Assembly: GCA_922989275.2 (NCBI GenBank)
Contig: OV277862.1
Location: forward strand, 49,067,786-49,131,785
Direction of reading: 5' to 3'
From: Gari tellinella
Lineage: Eukaryota > Mollusca > Bivalvia > Cardiida > Psammobiidae
DNA length: 64,000 nt
A model generated the notes under the pieces. The model was not told the origin of the DNA and searched no databases. It saw nothing but the letters and a program-made list of their open reading frames with translations. This document shows, piece by piece, positions 12,601-27,600 of the stretch (position 1 is the first letter of the stretch; the number at the start of each line of letters is the position of its first letter). Position numbers and translations under genes: made by a program.

Positions 12601-15600
12601 ATGTTTGGCATTATGACAAACAGTGAAGACCCTGATCAGAGGGCTCCGAAAGGAGCCCTCTGATCTGGGTCTTCACTGTTTGCACAGGACAATTTTACTA
12701 TTCACATGTACATTGTTTGAAAATAACGCCTATATACGGGACTATAGGGTTCAAAGGGTTAAAGTTCTTTAACTTTGTATAGACTTTTAAATCTCTTAAA
12801 ATACATTTTCTGTAGGGAACACACTCATTGGTCTCACCAAGATGCATTTGTGCTAAAACCCTTATTGCCAACAGTTTGGAGCCAGATGAGATACTGAGTA
12901 ACTTGACCTCTTATTTAGTCTTCAAAATGTTTGCCACTCCGATAAAACATTGCATTTTCATTTACAGCGCTCCCTCTCTACAACGACACCCAATGGGAGA
13001 CAAAGATTGTGTGCGTTGTAGAGAGGGAGTCGTTACAGGGAGGGAAATTGGCCTACATCTGCAAACAGCTTGAATCCAGATCAGACGCCGCTTTACGCGG
13101 CGTCTGATCTGGATTCAAGCTGTTTGTCAACCGTCGTTATATTTATTCCACCAAAATGTAATTTTGAGAAAAAACAGCAGACTACAATTTGAAGCAGACA
13201 ATATTGCAGCAGTAAAAGTGTTAAACATTTTGTCTTGTTTGGGGAACAGCGGCAAGTGTCGTTGTAAGGAGGGAGTCGTTGTTGAGAGGGCCGTTGTAGG
13301 GAGGGAACATTGTAGTTTCATTTTGGTTTAGTATGAAGTCTTTCCCACTGTTCAATTTATGTCCATGTCTTCAAATAACCACAGGCTTTAGTCCAAAATT
13401 TATACAGCTCATAGAATTTGGAGGCATACTTTTTGTTAGAAAAGACCTGGTAGGTTAATTTAGTTTATTTCCTATTTGATTGTCAACAGAAAGTGGTCAC
13501 TGTGAAAAGTAATTAATAAATTAACTTCCTTAGAGAGCTTACACCACAATAACATTTTACAATACCTCTGTAGCATAGTATGGTTTTATTGTGGTATTGT
13601 TTCTAAGTCCTATTGTCTATCGTAACCAATGACTATTATATAAGTCACCATCATTTACAAATGAATGAAAATGAATAACTACAAGAGTTTTCAACGACTA
13701 CCGTATCCATTCTAAAAAAGTAGGCAAAGTCAAACTTATGTTTACCTTTCTCATGCTGAAAAAGTCAACTTTAAAAAAAATCATTGTTCCCTTTAACCAA
13801 TTGCTCTGTGAATATGGCTTCTTATAGCTTTAATTTATTCTTAAAATATTCCTTAATTAAAGAAATAATACAAAGCAGAATAGATGTTTACTTTCAACCT
13901 GCTATAAGTGGCAATAAATTTCAAAACTAGAAACATGTGCAGGTTATGGGGTAAAGGGGCAAACAGCTTAACTCACAAACCCCAGGGGCCCGTTTCATAA
14001 AACTTCGTACGACAAAAGTTGTCGTAAGTCAGATTATTAAAGTCTCAATTTTTAATTATTTCTCCATCTAATCCTGTCTTGTGACATCTTTTTGGAATCG
14101 TCTTTTTCAAGACGATTCCAAAAAGATGTCACAAGACAGGATTAGATGGAGAAATCAGAAATTAAATCAATTTTAAAGTTTAGACTTACAATTGTTTTTA
14201 TCGTACAAAGTTTTATGAAACGGGCCCCTGGAAAGTTAAATGCATAATAATTAACAGTTTCCAATGAAGTCTTAAGTTCTTAATTGACTATTTGTGGTTC
14301 TTTTTACAACATATTACAAAATTGCAAGCCGTGTAGCCTCAGCCCTCAGATCTTGGTCTACACTCTTTGCATAGGACATTAATTTTTTTTTAAAAATCAC
14401 CATTAAAAGAAGGTGTCCTTTTCAGAATACTGCCTTTTACATACATGTATCTTAAATGGAACATCCTTCTCCAATATGCAGAAGTGCAATCCGAGTCACT
14501 TGGATCCAGGCTGTATGCAAACTGTTTACCATAATTCAAAATGTTTTTGTGACAATCCTCACAAGAGTCAATGTAAACCTAATTGTTTAGAAAATAGATG
14601 AGCCCAGTCCATTCAGAAAAGCCAGTGCAGTAAAGGTTTAGCCATAACAGTGCAAATAGGGTTATGGTGTGGGAGGTTTATATGTGAAAAGTCCAAAGTC
14701 ATTTCACCTTAACCCTTTCCCCCATAGAAGCGACTTTTAGCATATTTAATTTATTCCTCCGCTGAAGAAAATAGTTCCAGTTTGTACCCTCATGAACATT
14801 AACCATTACAGATATTTTATATAGCCTAGTATATTTTAGCTTAAAGCAGGCTGAAAGTAAAGCAGAATGTGCCTTAAGGCACATTCTGCTTTACTTTCAA
14901 CCTGCTTTAAGTGGTCACCTGTCTTCGAAACTAGAAATAGGCTATGAGGTAAAGGGTTAACTCTTTGCATGCTGGTAATATTTTTTCGTCTGCAACATTT
15001 GTCGTCTACTATTGTTCTAAAAATAATTTTTTCTAAATTTCTTTTATAAACATGGTCAGAGTGTCAAACAGTTTAGATCCTGATGAGACGCTGCAATTTA
15101 AACGGTGTCTCTGTTTGCAAAGGCTATCACTATGTCCGATAATCCACCGCTAGCATGCAAAGAGTTTAAATCAGCTATATAACATTTATATCCTGCATTG
15201 CTCCAATCATGAGACATCATGTGGCGACAGTAAACTTTATTGTCCAGTAAAATCCTTACAATGTTGAGCTGGTTATGTAATTGTCTGTGCGAAAGTAATA
15301 ACATCTCTAATTGGGAAATTGTAAAATTCAGTTAAAAGGTCCGTTATAACAATAAGACTTTACATTCATTGTGCCATTAAATGTTAGCATTCTTTGTAGT
15401 TGTCGTCTGCAGAATTTGTCAGCTGTATCAATTGTCTTGAAGCTTGAAACTTTATAATTTAGTTAAACGGCTATTTCGAAAAATCATGCATTCAATGGCA
15501 TTGTACATCGAGATTGAATCAAAGCAGTTTAAAAAAATTAAATGATTATTAAATAAAAAATAAAAAGATGAAGAAAAAAAAATGATGATAATAATTGTCA

Positions 15601-18600
15601 GTGCTGATTTAGATGCACTTTCTTCCAGAAACCATTGTCCAAGTATCAAGTAGTTGCCCATTATTTTATTCAATAGACCAATACAGGGAGTTACATGAAT
15701 ACATCACAAAATATTATTATTATTATTATTATTATTATAGTATTCAAATGGGTATTTTATATTCCAAGCTATTTCCCAGTGTGCATGTTGAGTGTTGGTG
15801 GAGTTCAGGTTAGATTTTGTTTTCACAGAAAACAAACTTCTGGTTATCTATTGGTTTATCAGTTATTTTATTTTTGGTCCTAAATATGTATTAGATAAAG
15901 TTATGACACAATGTTACCTCTGCGAGAATTTCAAGAACAGTTCAAGAAATGTTCCTGAACTGTTCTGGAATTATGTTCAAGAATTGTTCTTGAACTGTGC
16001 TTAAACAGTTCAAGAACTGTTCAGGAACTGTTCTTGAACGTTAAATGAGACAAATTTTTAAGAACTTTTTGTTCAAGAACAGTTCAAGAACCATTCGTTT
16101 AAGAACAGTTCAAGAACTATTTGTTCATGAACAGTTCAAGAACAGTTCCTGTCATTCTGTTCAAGAACTGTTCAGGAACTGTTCTTGAACGTTAAATGAG
16201 ACAAATTTTTAAGAACTTTTGTTCAAGAACAGTAAGAACCATTCGTTTAAGAACAGTTCAAGAACTATTTGTTCATGAACAATTCAAGAACTGTTTGTTC
16301 ATGAACAGTTCAAGAACTGTTATTTCAAGAACAGTTCTTGATTCATTCGGTTCAAGAACTGTTCTTGAACATGAGGAATTCAAGAACATTGTCTCATTTA
16401 ACGTTCAAGAACTGTTTAAGCACAGTTCTTGAAATGTTCAAGAACATAGTTCTTGAAATGTTCAAGAACATGTTCAAGAACATTTCTTGAAATGTTCAAG
16501 AACATATTATCCTTCAACGTTCCTTAACATCATATTTCCAAATTAATACAAAGTCAAGTTAAAAACTAATAAGCTCCAATAACAGAAATACTTTTAACAA
16601 TTTTCTAAACTGGCATTAGTACTTTGCTTGCAAAGGCATACAAAGGCCTATCGAGGAAAATTGGGGGTAGTCCATCAAAGAACTGAGGAAATGTCTTTAA
16701 CAAATACATTGTTTTGCAAAAACCTTTGCATATCAGACAACATACACTATCATGTATGCACATGTGTATATTTAATCTAAAGAGTACTTTTTTCAGAATC
16801 GAAGTGATATACAGAATGGCAATGTCCTTAACCTGACAGATTCACCGGTAAGTATTTGTTAAGTCTAACCTTTTTTAAGGGGCCACTCAATAATAATTTA
16901 AGGCATTGAGATCTTCAAAAACAAGTTATAGCTTAATGCTAGACAAAGGTAATGCAGAAAGCTCCTTTTACTTCTGCATTACTTTTATCCGGCACTAATG
17001 TGTTACCTTTATATAGAACTGTCAATTAATCATGTTGAAGTGGTCACTTAACACAGGTTTTACTTTAGAAATGAACTGATTGTTTTGGGCTCTTAAGCAA
17101 AATAAATGACAAAAAATTATCTGCAAATTCCATGATGCCGAAAAATATCAGTTTATTTCTTTTATTTACATTATCCCAAGACGATTCCAAAGAGATGTAA
17201 GTAGACAGGATTAGACGGAGAAATAAATAATAATTGATAATTTTAGAATCTGACTTACGACCATTTTTGTAGTACGAGGTTTCATACAATGGGCCCCTTC
17301 ATTAAACTCTGTACGACAAAAATGGTTGTAAGTCAAAATTTGAATACATTTAATTTCTGATTTCTCTATCTAATCCTGCCTTTTGACATCTCTTTGGAAT
17401 TGTCTTTTCAAGATGCTTCCATAGTGATGTCACAAGATAGGATTAGATGGAGAAATAAATAACAATTGAGGCCTGACTTACGGCAACATTTGTCTTACAA
17501 AGTTTTATGAAATGGGCCCCTGGTCTGTAGCTCAAAGGTCAAGGTCACAGTCAGTAGTCCAAAATCAAAAATGGGAAAATTTTGCCAGACCCAGGTCTGT
17601 AGCTCAGTGGTCAATGTCACAGTCATGCAGTAGGTCAAAGGTTGAAAAGTGGTACTTTTTAGCTCACCTGAGCCAAAGGCTCAAGGTGAGCTATTGGGAT
17701 GGCCCTGTGTCCGGCGTTGTTCGTCGTCTGTCGTCCGTTGTCCGGCGTCGTTAACAATTGCTTCAAATGACATCTCCTCCTATACCTCTGAACAGATTTC
17801 AACCAAACTTAACAGGAACGTTTCTTGGGTCAAGCTCTTTCAAATATGTTCAAAGAATTAAAAACAATGCAGAACTCTGGTTGCCATGGCAACCAAAGTG
17901 AAAAAATAATGAAATCTTAAAAAATCTTCTTGTCAAAAACTGCAATGGCCAGAGCTTAGATATTTGGCACATAGCATCACCTACAGGTCCTCTATCAAGT
18001 TTGTTCAAATAATACCCCTGGGGTCAAAATTGGCCATGCCCCAGGGGTCGCAGTTTTACATAGAGTTATATAGTGAATTTTTCAAACGTCTTCTCCTCTG
18101 AAACTAATATGGCCAGAGCTTTGATATTTGACATGAGGACACTTCTAGATGTCCTTTACCAATATTGTTCAAATGGTTCCGGTCAGTTGCATATCTAGGT
18201 CACAGGAGCTAAAAATAGATTTTTTCAATGAAAACTTAAAAAATCTTCTTGTCTGAAACTACAAGGGCCAGAGCTGAGATATTTGGCACATAGCATAACC
18301 TACAGGTCCTCTATCAAGTTTGTTCAAATTATGCCCCTGGGGTCAAAATTGGCCCCGCCCCGGGGGGGTCACAGTTTTACAAAGAGTTATATAGCGAAAT
18401 TTTCAAACTTCTTCTCCTCTGACACTGATATGGCCAGAGCTCTGAAATTTGGTATGATGACACTTCTGAATATCCTTTACGAATATGCTTTACGCATTTT
18501 GTTCAAATGGTTCCGGTCTGTTGCATATCTAGGTCACAGGAGCTAAAAATAGATTTTTTTCTACAAAAACTTAAAAAATCTTCTCGCCAGAGCTTAGATG

Positions 18601-21600
18601 TTTGGCACATAGCATCATCTACTGATCCTCTATCAAGATTGTTCAAATTATGGCCATCGGGTAAAAATTGGCTCAGTCCTGGACATAAATCATTATCTCC
18701 ATTTTGTCAACTATTCTCAGGTGAGCGAAATATGCCCCATGGGGCTCTTGTTATGTGCCTATGCTCTTAAATATTGTTTTACATTAAACAATTTTGAAAG
18801 TACTTGACATGAAATAGGCCTCCAGAAATGTGGCACATGCAAGATCCGTGTATGTCGATTAAAAAGTCGAGGCCACAATCATGTCATCTGTCAAAAAGTG
18901 CAGATGGTCCTGTCATATGCATGACCCAAGTTTAAAAGTAGGTGAACTCTTTGGGGGCACATTTGTCACTGTGATTGTGACAGCTCTGGTTTCATTCAGC
19001 AAAAGTTTCTAAGGCAAATGAGCCTGTGCAGTCATAATCAGGGCTCCAGATAAGAGGGAGCAAACTGAACAAATCCAGCATTTTCTCACTCATTTCAGCA
19101 CCAAATCCTATGGTGTTACTACTCATTAGAATCGTCTCAAAGAGACGATTCTAATGAGTAGTGACATCATAGGGTTTAACGCAGAAATAAACGTTTAAGG
19201 TTTTGAAATACTCCCCTTATCTGGAGCCCTCATAATGATATAAACTAATTGGCAGACATTTTTCAATTAAGTGATCAGTACATATTTTATAAATTACTCA
19301 CTTGGTCAATCACCTGTCCTGGTTATTGGCTTGATCAAAAGATCTGTAGTACAGAGCAACTTGTGCTTAGCAGATCATCAGTAACAAGTTATAAAGATTT
19401 TATAAAAAAAATACTTGCTTCATGCTGGACAAAAGTAATGCAGAAAGCTCATGTATGAAACAGCAGCCTTTTTGAAAATATTTATTGCATACTTTCTTTA
19501 TGTACTGCTTACACAGGTATGACTGTATTGATATTTTGATATGTCATATTTTTATATATTGCCTGATGTTGTGAATTCAGTGCTTATTAGAATAACCATG
19601 ACGCTGCAGGGCATATCGGTAGTTAGTTTTGCTTCAAACTTAAATAAAGTTAAATTACATAATGTATGATATGAATTTATTTCTGCAATGCATTTGGGAT
19701 ACAATATATATGGCTGAAACATAAATTGTTCTACTACAGGATTATTTTAGTTGACGGTCCCAAAAGTAAGGTAGAACTGTGAGTTTTGTGTAATTACAGG
19801 CCAAGACGGCACAGAAAATCATCGACCAACTCAAGAAAGGTAGTCAGGGGGAGAAGTTAGAATCTCTGAAAAGTTTGTCGACCAAGTCCAACGATGCAAC
19901 ATTTGCAGCGGAGTTCATCAGTAAATCAGGGCTGAAACTCGTGATTGATCTGGTCATACCAAGTAACAAGACATTGTGAGTATGATTTGAACTTACTGTA
20001 GTCTCATTGTCTTTCTTTCTGCCTAAAAAATATCTGACATAGCATCATAGCTAGTACAGTAAAACCTCTATATTACAATCACTAAAACAAATGCTAATTG
20101 GTTATATAAAAGACAGGATATAGCATAAAGAAAGGTGACAGTAAAACAGAAAGCTCCTAAAGTAGCTTTCTGTTTTACTGTCATCTTGCTTTAAGCAGTC
20201 ATCTGTCTGAAGCACCTAACAATTAACACAATTTAGTGGCAATAGAGAGGTTTTACTGTATTTGGAATTCAAGATTTTTATATGTCAACCAAACTCTCTG
20301 TTGTGACTACGCATTAGAATCATCTGTTTGATACGATTCTAATGAGTAGTGATAGTATTAAACATTAAACAGACATGCATTAAATGATTTTAATATTTAG
20401 ACGACAGGTAGAAAATGGCTGATTTTAATGTAATGAGTTAAAAACAGCTCAATTTTACTCTTTCCTTCATAAATACATTTAGATTACCTCAAAACCTGTG
20501 TACATTTTGCATGCTGATAGTAAATCAGAAACACCTACAGGAGCTTCTTAATCTTTCTCTCCATAGCCTATTTCTAGTATTGAAAATAGGTTACCACTTA
20601 AGGCATGTTTGAAGTAAAGCAGAATGCATCCACTTGCAGCAGGTTGAAGCAGATGGACAGTTAGTGTTAAAAGCTCTACAGATCGTTGTTAAAAGCTCTA
20701 CAGAGCTTATGTTATATTGTTTATATGTACAGACAGAAAATAAAGCTTTTGTACTAGTAAAACTTAAAGCAGATGGAAAGTAAAACAGAATGCACCTGTA
20801 GGCACATTTTGTTTTACTTTGATTAAAGCCATCATCTGATAAAATACAGAAAATATTTTTTATGAATTATAAATCACGATCATAACTGTATAAAATGGAA
20901 CTATTTTTTTTCAAGGGAGGAATGAATTAAATGTGTAAAAATGTGTATCTATTGAGTAATGGGTTAAGCATTCACTTAACAATACATATATAGAAATCTT
21001 GATATTTTCAACACTGAAAGGGTAAAGCAACCATTTGTATTGTTTTTAAAGATGAATTATATGTGACATTTTGTCTTCTTACAGCTCAGGGGATCCAATC
21101 AAGTTTCTGTTATCTTCCTTCGTAGCCCTAATGGATCATGGGACAGTTTCTTGGGATGTGATAGAGCCTAAATTTGTAGAGCAGGTAAGTGTATAAATAG
21201 TTGAAGAATTTCAGCAGAGAATAGATGCACATATCACAGGCTCTTTCAGTCCATTTTACCATAAATATGCATTTTTAGATTGTCGGTTTCGAGGAAACTA
21301 TGAGCTATTGTCATCGCTCCAACAGTCTTTTACCAGAGCTTCCAAACAGTTCATGTAACAGTTTTCAGAGTTGATTAATCTGCACTTTTGTTAAGGAAAA
21401 AATCATCAGTGTCAAAAAAACAGATTGGATCTAGATCAGATGTCAAGTTACTTGGCATCTCATCTGGATCCAAACTGTTTGCACTAGTTATTACAAACTC
21501 AAGGTTTACCCATTACTCCATAGCCTGTTTCTAGTTTGTTTTGAAGACAGGTGATCACTTAAAGCAGGTTGAAAGTAAACCTGAATATGCCTTAAGGCAC

Positions 21601-24600
21601 ATTCTGTTTTACTTTCAACCTGCTTTAAGCTACCATCTCCTAAGATATAGGGACAATTTTATACTGCACTTTCATTACAGTATAAAATGGAACTATTTTC
21701 TTCAGTAGAGTAATAGAATAAAGATGTAAAAAAGGTGTATATGTATTTATGGAGTTAATGGTTAAGTTGCCATCTGTCAGACACTGTAGACATGCTTGGA
21801 GAGGGCATTATATAATGTTGTGAAAACTTGAAGTCTAAACCCCTGCATGTATTTTGTATGCAATAAATATGTTTAAACTTTGAGAGAAAAGGTTAATATG
21901 TTTCGTCTTTCTGTCTTTGTCATTTAGGTGGCTCACTGTGTAACTGGTGTCCGGTCATCTGGAGACGGATGTATACGTCCAGCCCTGGAGATTCTAGAAA
22001 GTGTCATCATGCAGAGGTATTAGGCACACAAAAGATGAACAAAGATGAATCCAGATTAGACACTGCATAACACATCATGTGTTATGGCTGATAAAACAAG
22101 GGAAATTTTCTCAAGGAAAGATTTAATACTCATGTCAGACATATAAAAAGAAAATAGTGCAGACCTTGATCAGACAGCTCCTGCAGGAACTTTCTGATAA
22201 AGATCTACACTTTTTTTAGCTCACCTGAGCCAAAGGCTCAAGGTGAGCTATTGGGATGGCCCTGTGTCCATCATCCTCCGTCATGCATTATCTGTCGTCG
22301 TTAACAATTGCTTCAAATGACACCTGCTCCTATACCGCTTGACAGGAATGTTCCTTGGGTCAAGCTCTTTCAAATTTGTTCAAAGAATTAAAAACAATGT
22401 AGGACTCTGGTTGCGAAATGAAAAAATAAGGAAATCTTAAAAAAATCTTCTTGTCTAAAGTTCAAGGGCCAGAGCTTAGATATTTAGCAAATAGCATCAT
22501 CTACAGGTCCCCTATCAAGTTTGTTCAAATTATGCCCCTGGGGTCAAAATTGGCCCCGCTCCGGGGGTTACAGTTTTATATAGAGTTATATAGTGAAATT
22601 TTCAAACGTCTTCTCCTCTGAAACTAATATGGCCAGAAATTTGATATTTAGCATGGTGACAATTCTAGATGTCCTATGCCAATATTGTTCAAAAGGTTCC
22701 AGTCTGTTGCATATTTAGGTCACAGGAGCTAAAAATATACTTTTTCAATGGAAACTTAAAAAAATCTTCTTGTCTAAAACCCTAGTACCCTGATCTTAGA
22801 TATTTTGCACAAAGCATCATCTACAGGTCCTCTATCAAGATTGTTCAAATTTAATAATGCCTCTTGGGTAAAAAATGACCCCGTCCTGGACATAAATCAT
22901 TATCTCCATTTTTCAGCTAATCTAAAGTGAGCAAAATATGTCCCATGGGACTCTTGTTTCTCAATATCGTCATTACACACTATTGGCAGGACAAGGGTCA
23001 TTGCAAAATCAAAAAACCAGTACAGTAAAATCTCAATTTCAAGTCTACAACCATTAGATTTAGTTAATTATTAGGGTATGTGTTAAAGGCACATGGCTGC
23101 TTTAAAGCAAGATGAAAGTTAAATAGAAAGAGATTTTCTCTGAGATTTTCCTGAATTTTAACTTTTGTTTCGACGTTTCAGTCTATCCAAGACCTTTTTC
23201 AGGGTCCAATGTTTATGAATGTACTTAATCTACAATCATCGTAAGAAATATTTTAACAGATTTGGGCACAGGGTAAAAGTAAAGCAGAAAGAGCTTTCAG
23301 AAATTTTCTGGATTTTCTGTTTATCCTTGTGAATACTATATGCACCACCAGAAATATTTCTGATATCCTAGCAGATGGTAGCTGAAAGCAGGCTGAAAGT
23401 AAAGCAGAATGCTCCTCAAGGAGCATTCTGCTTTACTTTCAAAATGCTTTAAGCATCCACCTGTGTTAAAAACTAAAAAATGATCATGGGGGAAAAAGAT
23501 TAATCAAGCATTGTGTTTTATCTTGGTCTGAAGTATTTACAAGATTGAGAAACCATCTGATTTTTACTTTCTTTCAGTACCGACAAAGCAAAGTTGAGCT
23601 CTATGGAACAATACATAACAGCTGATAAAGTCATACAATATATTTCAAGGTGAGTGGCCCAGTATTACCTATACAATTTGTCTTTCCTAGATTGCGATGA
23701 ATATATGAGTAATAACATTTGGTTTTAACCCTTGCCTCTATATAAGCCCCAAAGGACACCTTAACCTTCATGTTTATATAAGACCTAAAAATAAATATTT
23801 ATTTATGGTGTTAAAGCAAAATTAAGTAAAGCAGAAAGCTCCTTAAGGAGATATCTGTGTTACTTTTATGTATCAGGCTCCTTCAAGAGCCCTCTGATAA
23901 GGTTCTGTATAGGACATGTGTACTATATGCAGGTATACTGTTTGTGAATCACGCATATAAGCGTCACTAGGGTTTAAAGGGTTAAGCAGCCTTTTAGGAT
24001 TTATCCAGTGGCAACTGCATTGATTTTATTGTACATAATCAGTTCTTTGAAAGGAACTTGTAGATCTCAAAATACAGCTGTTAAATGCAGAACAATTGAG
24101 GGATAGAAAACAGTTAAACATGGCAAAGCCTTATTTTTACTTCAAGATATGGATAAGTTAGAATATGTAGCGAGTTAAAGCTACATAACAGAAGTTTGAC
24201 AGTAGTTATGTTGCATGATTATAGAAATAAAGATGACAGTCTGGGAAGTACTGATCTTATCACAAGCTCTGTTTATGTAATCCTATCAGGTAATACCAAC
24301 CACCCAAAAAAGTTCAATCATCCTTTTTGTGTAAAACTTGATAAATTTACATCAAAGATATCTCTGTTACCTAGCTATCTAGATACCGTGAAACTTGTGT
24401 AAAGCTTCCTTTTAAATGAGACTAAATGGTAATCTAATCTATCCAGACAGGTAGCAGCTTAATGCAGAATAAAGATAATGCAAACTGCATTATCTTTATA
24501 CTGCATTAAGTGGCAACCTGTCTAGATAGACCACCATGATTATTCAGTCATTAAATTGCTTCTTAACACAAGGTGACCTGTATTTGCACCAGGAAGAGAA

Positions 24601-27600
24601 GGTTTCAAAGGAAAGTTGAGTTTCATTGAAAATCATTCTTTGTACAACCATCAGAGCTCCAGATAAGGGGAGTATTTCAAAAACTAAAATCTTTATGTTT
24701 GCTTTAAACCCTACGGTGTCACTACTCATTAGAATCGTCTCAAAGAGACGATTCTAATGAGTAGTAACACCATAGGATTTGGTGCTGAAATAAGGGAAAT
24801 AATGTTGGATTTGTTCAGTTTACTCCTTCTTATCTGGAGTGCTGGCCATATCTGTAATTAGCAGCCTTTGAAACTGATGACTTGTCAGTCTTAAGAACAG
24901 ATGCCAACTGAAAGCATTACTATCATTTAGCATTCAGCCTTAATTAGGAACCAAACCAAATAGTTTTCCAAGCTTCTCAGTACCGGTATTAACCATTTCC
25001 CACATAGAAGCGCCTTTCAGCGCATTCAGTTTATTCCTCCGCTGAAGAAAATAGTTGCAACTTATGTGGTCATGAATATAAATCATAAGTTTTTTTTATT
25101 CTAGCAGGTGGTAGCTTAAAGCAGGCTGAAAGTAAAGCAGAATGCACCATTCGGTGCGTTCAGCTTTACTTTCAACCTGCTTTAAGTAGACACATATTTT
25201 CAAAACTAGAAACAAACTATGAGGTAAAGGGTTAATGTTGGCTGAGCATGGGTTCTATTGTAAAGTCTTAATACCCTTTCACTGGGGCCAGGGCTCCAGA
25301 TAAGTAGAGTTTTTCAAAAATTAAAATCTTTATTTCTGCATTAAACCCTATGGTTCGAGAGGATTCTAATGAGTAGTAACACCATAGGATTTGGTGCTGA
25401 AATGAGTGAGAAAATGTTGGATTTGTTCATAAATATCCCTCTTATCTGCAGCCCTGACTGGGGCATACTTGGGCCATGGCCAAGGATGTTTTGGAAAAAA
25501 AGTCAGTCATGTGAATAAGATATCTGAAAGATTTATGTTTTGAGAACATTTCAGTGGTTTACATACAGCCTATGATAGAAAACTATGTCATTTAGAATTT
25601 TTTAATTAAAAAAACACTTCCTGGTTTTAACCTTGAATGTGGGTTGAATGTGTTTTGCTTACATAATAAGGTGGCTTCTAAACTTCTAAAATAGTTTTAT
25701 CGATTGTTGTATTCTTGTACCTTCTAAAAAGAATTAACAATTAGAACAAAAAGATTGAAATCTAATTTGGATCCCAACAGAATGTAATTAAATGCTGTAT
25801 TAAAAAAGGTTAACTCTGGTTAACTTGTCTTTCACAAAAGTATTACAGTGAAACCTCTCTATTACGACCACTTTGAAGAAAACTAATTTATTGTAAAAAG
25901 ACAGCTTACAGCTTAAAGCAAGATGAAACTAAAACAGGAAGCTCATAAAAGAGCATTCTGGTTTTACTTTAACCTTGCTTTGAGCAGTAACCTGCTTTAA
26001 ACAAAAAATAATGAATATAATTTACTGGTGGTAATAGAGAGGTTTTATTGTATTCTTAGTATAATGTTTCTATCAGCTATTAGCACATGGCTTGGAGCTC
26101 TCGACCAACCAGGTGCCTCATAAGCTGTTTACTATATCGCGTAGTTCAACACTTTTTAGCTCACCTGAGCCAAAGGCTCAAGGTGAGCGATTGGGATGGC
26201 CCTGTGTCCGTCGTCGTGCGTATGTGCGTCGTCGTTAACAATTACTTCAAATGACATCTCCTCCTATACCCCTTGACAGAATTCAACCAAACTTTACAGA
26301 AATGTTCCTTGGGTCAAGCTCTTTCAAAGTTGTTCAAAGAATTAAAAACAATGCAGAACTCTGGTTGCCATGGCAACCAAATTGAAAAAATAAGGAAATC
26401 TTAAAAAATCTTCTTGTCAAAAACTGCAAGGGCCAGAGCTTAGATATTTGGCACATAGCATCATCTACAGGTCCTCTATCAAGTTTGTTCAAATTATGCC
26501 CCAGGGGTCAAAATTGGCACCGCCCCGGGGGTCACAGTTTTACATAGAGTTATATAGTGAAATTTTCAAACGTCTTCTTCTCTGAAACCAATGTGGCCAG
26601 AGCTTTGATATTTGGCATGGAGACACTTCTAGATGTCCTTTACCAAAATTGTTCAAATGGTTGTGGTCGGTTGCATAACTAGGTCACAGGAGCTAAAAAT
26701 AGATTTTTTCAATGAAAACTTAAAAAATCTTCTTGTCTGAAACTACAAGGGCCAAAGCTTAGATATTTGGCACATAGAACCGCCTACAGGTTCTCTATCA
26801 AGTTTGCTCAAATTATGCCCCTGGGGTCAAAATTGGCCCGGCGCCGGGGGTCACGGTTTTACATAGAGTTATATAGTGAAATTTTCATACGCCTTCTTCT
26901 CTGAAACTAATATGGCCAGAGCTTTGATATTTGGTATAGTGACACTTCTAGATGTCCTATACCCAAACTGTACAAATGGTTCTGGTCCGTTGCATAACTA
27001 GGTCACAGGAGCTAAAAATAGATTTTTTCAGTGAAAACTTAAAAAAACTTCTTGTCTAAAACTACAAGGGCCAGAGCTTAGATATATGGCTAATATCATC
27101 GCCTACAGGTCCTCTATTAAGTTCGTTCAAATTTTGCCCCTAGGGTCAAAATTGGCCCCGCCCCGGGGGGTCACTGTTTTACATAGAGTTATATAGTGAA
27201 ATTTTCAAACATCTTCTTCTCTGAAACTAATAAGGCCAGAGCTTTTATATTCTGTATGATGACACTTTTAAATATACTTTACATATTTTGTTCAAATTGT
27301 TCCGGTCTGTTGCATATCTAGGTCAGTCCTGGACATAAATCAATATCTCCATTTTTCCAATTATTCTCAGGTGAGCGAATATGCCCCATGGGGCTCTTGT
27401 TTTAAAAACCATGGACTATTTAATATAGTCCATGTTTCTGTCATCTGAAGGTAATTGACATCAACATCCTAGCAATCCTCCGAGCGAGCGACTGCAAAAA
27501 CCTTTAGCCTGCTCTGTAGGCGTAACGATAAATAATCGAAAGTTAAGTGAAATAAACACAATATCAAGGATTTAAGCTGAAGAAATACAGGAATTTCACA

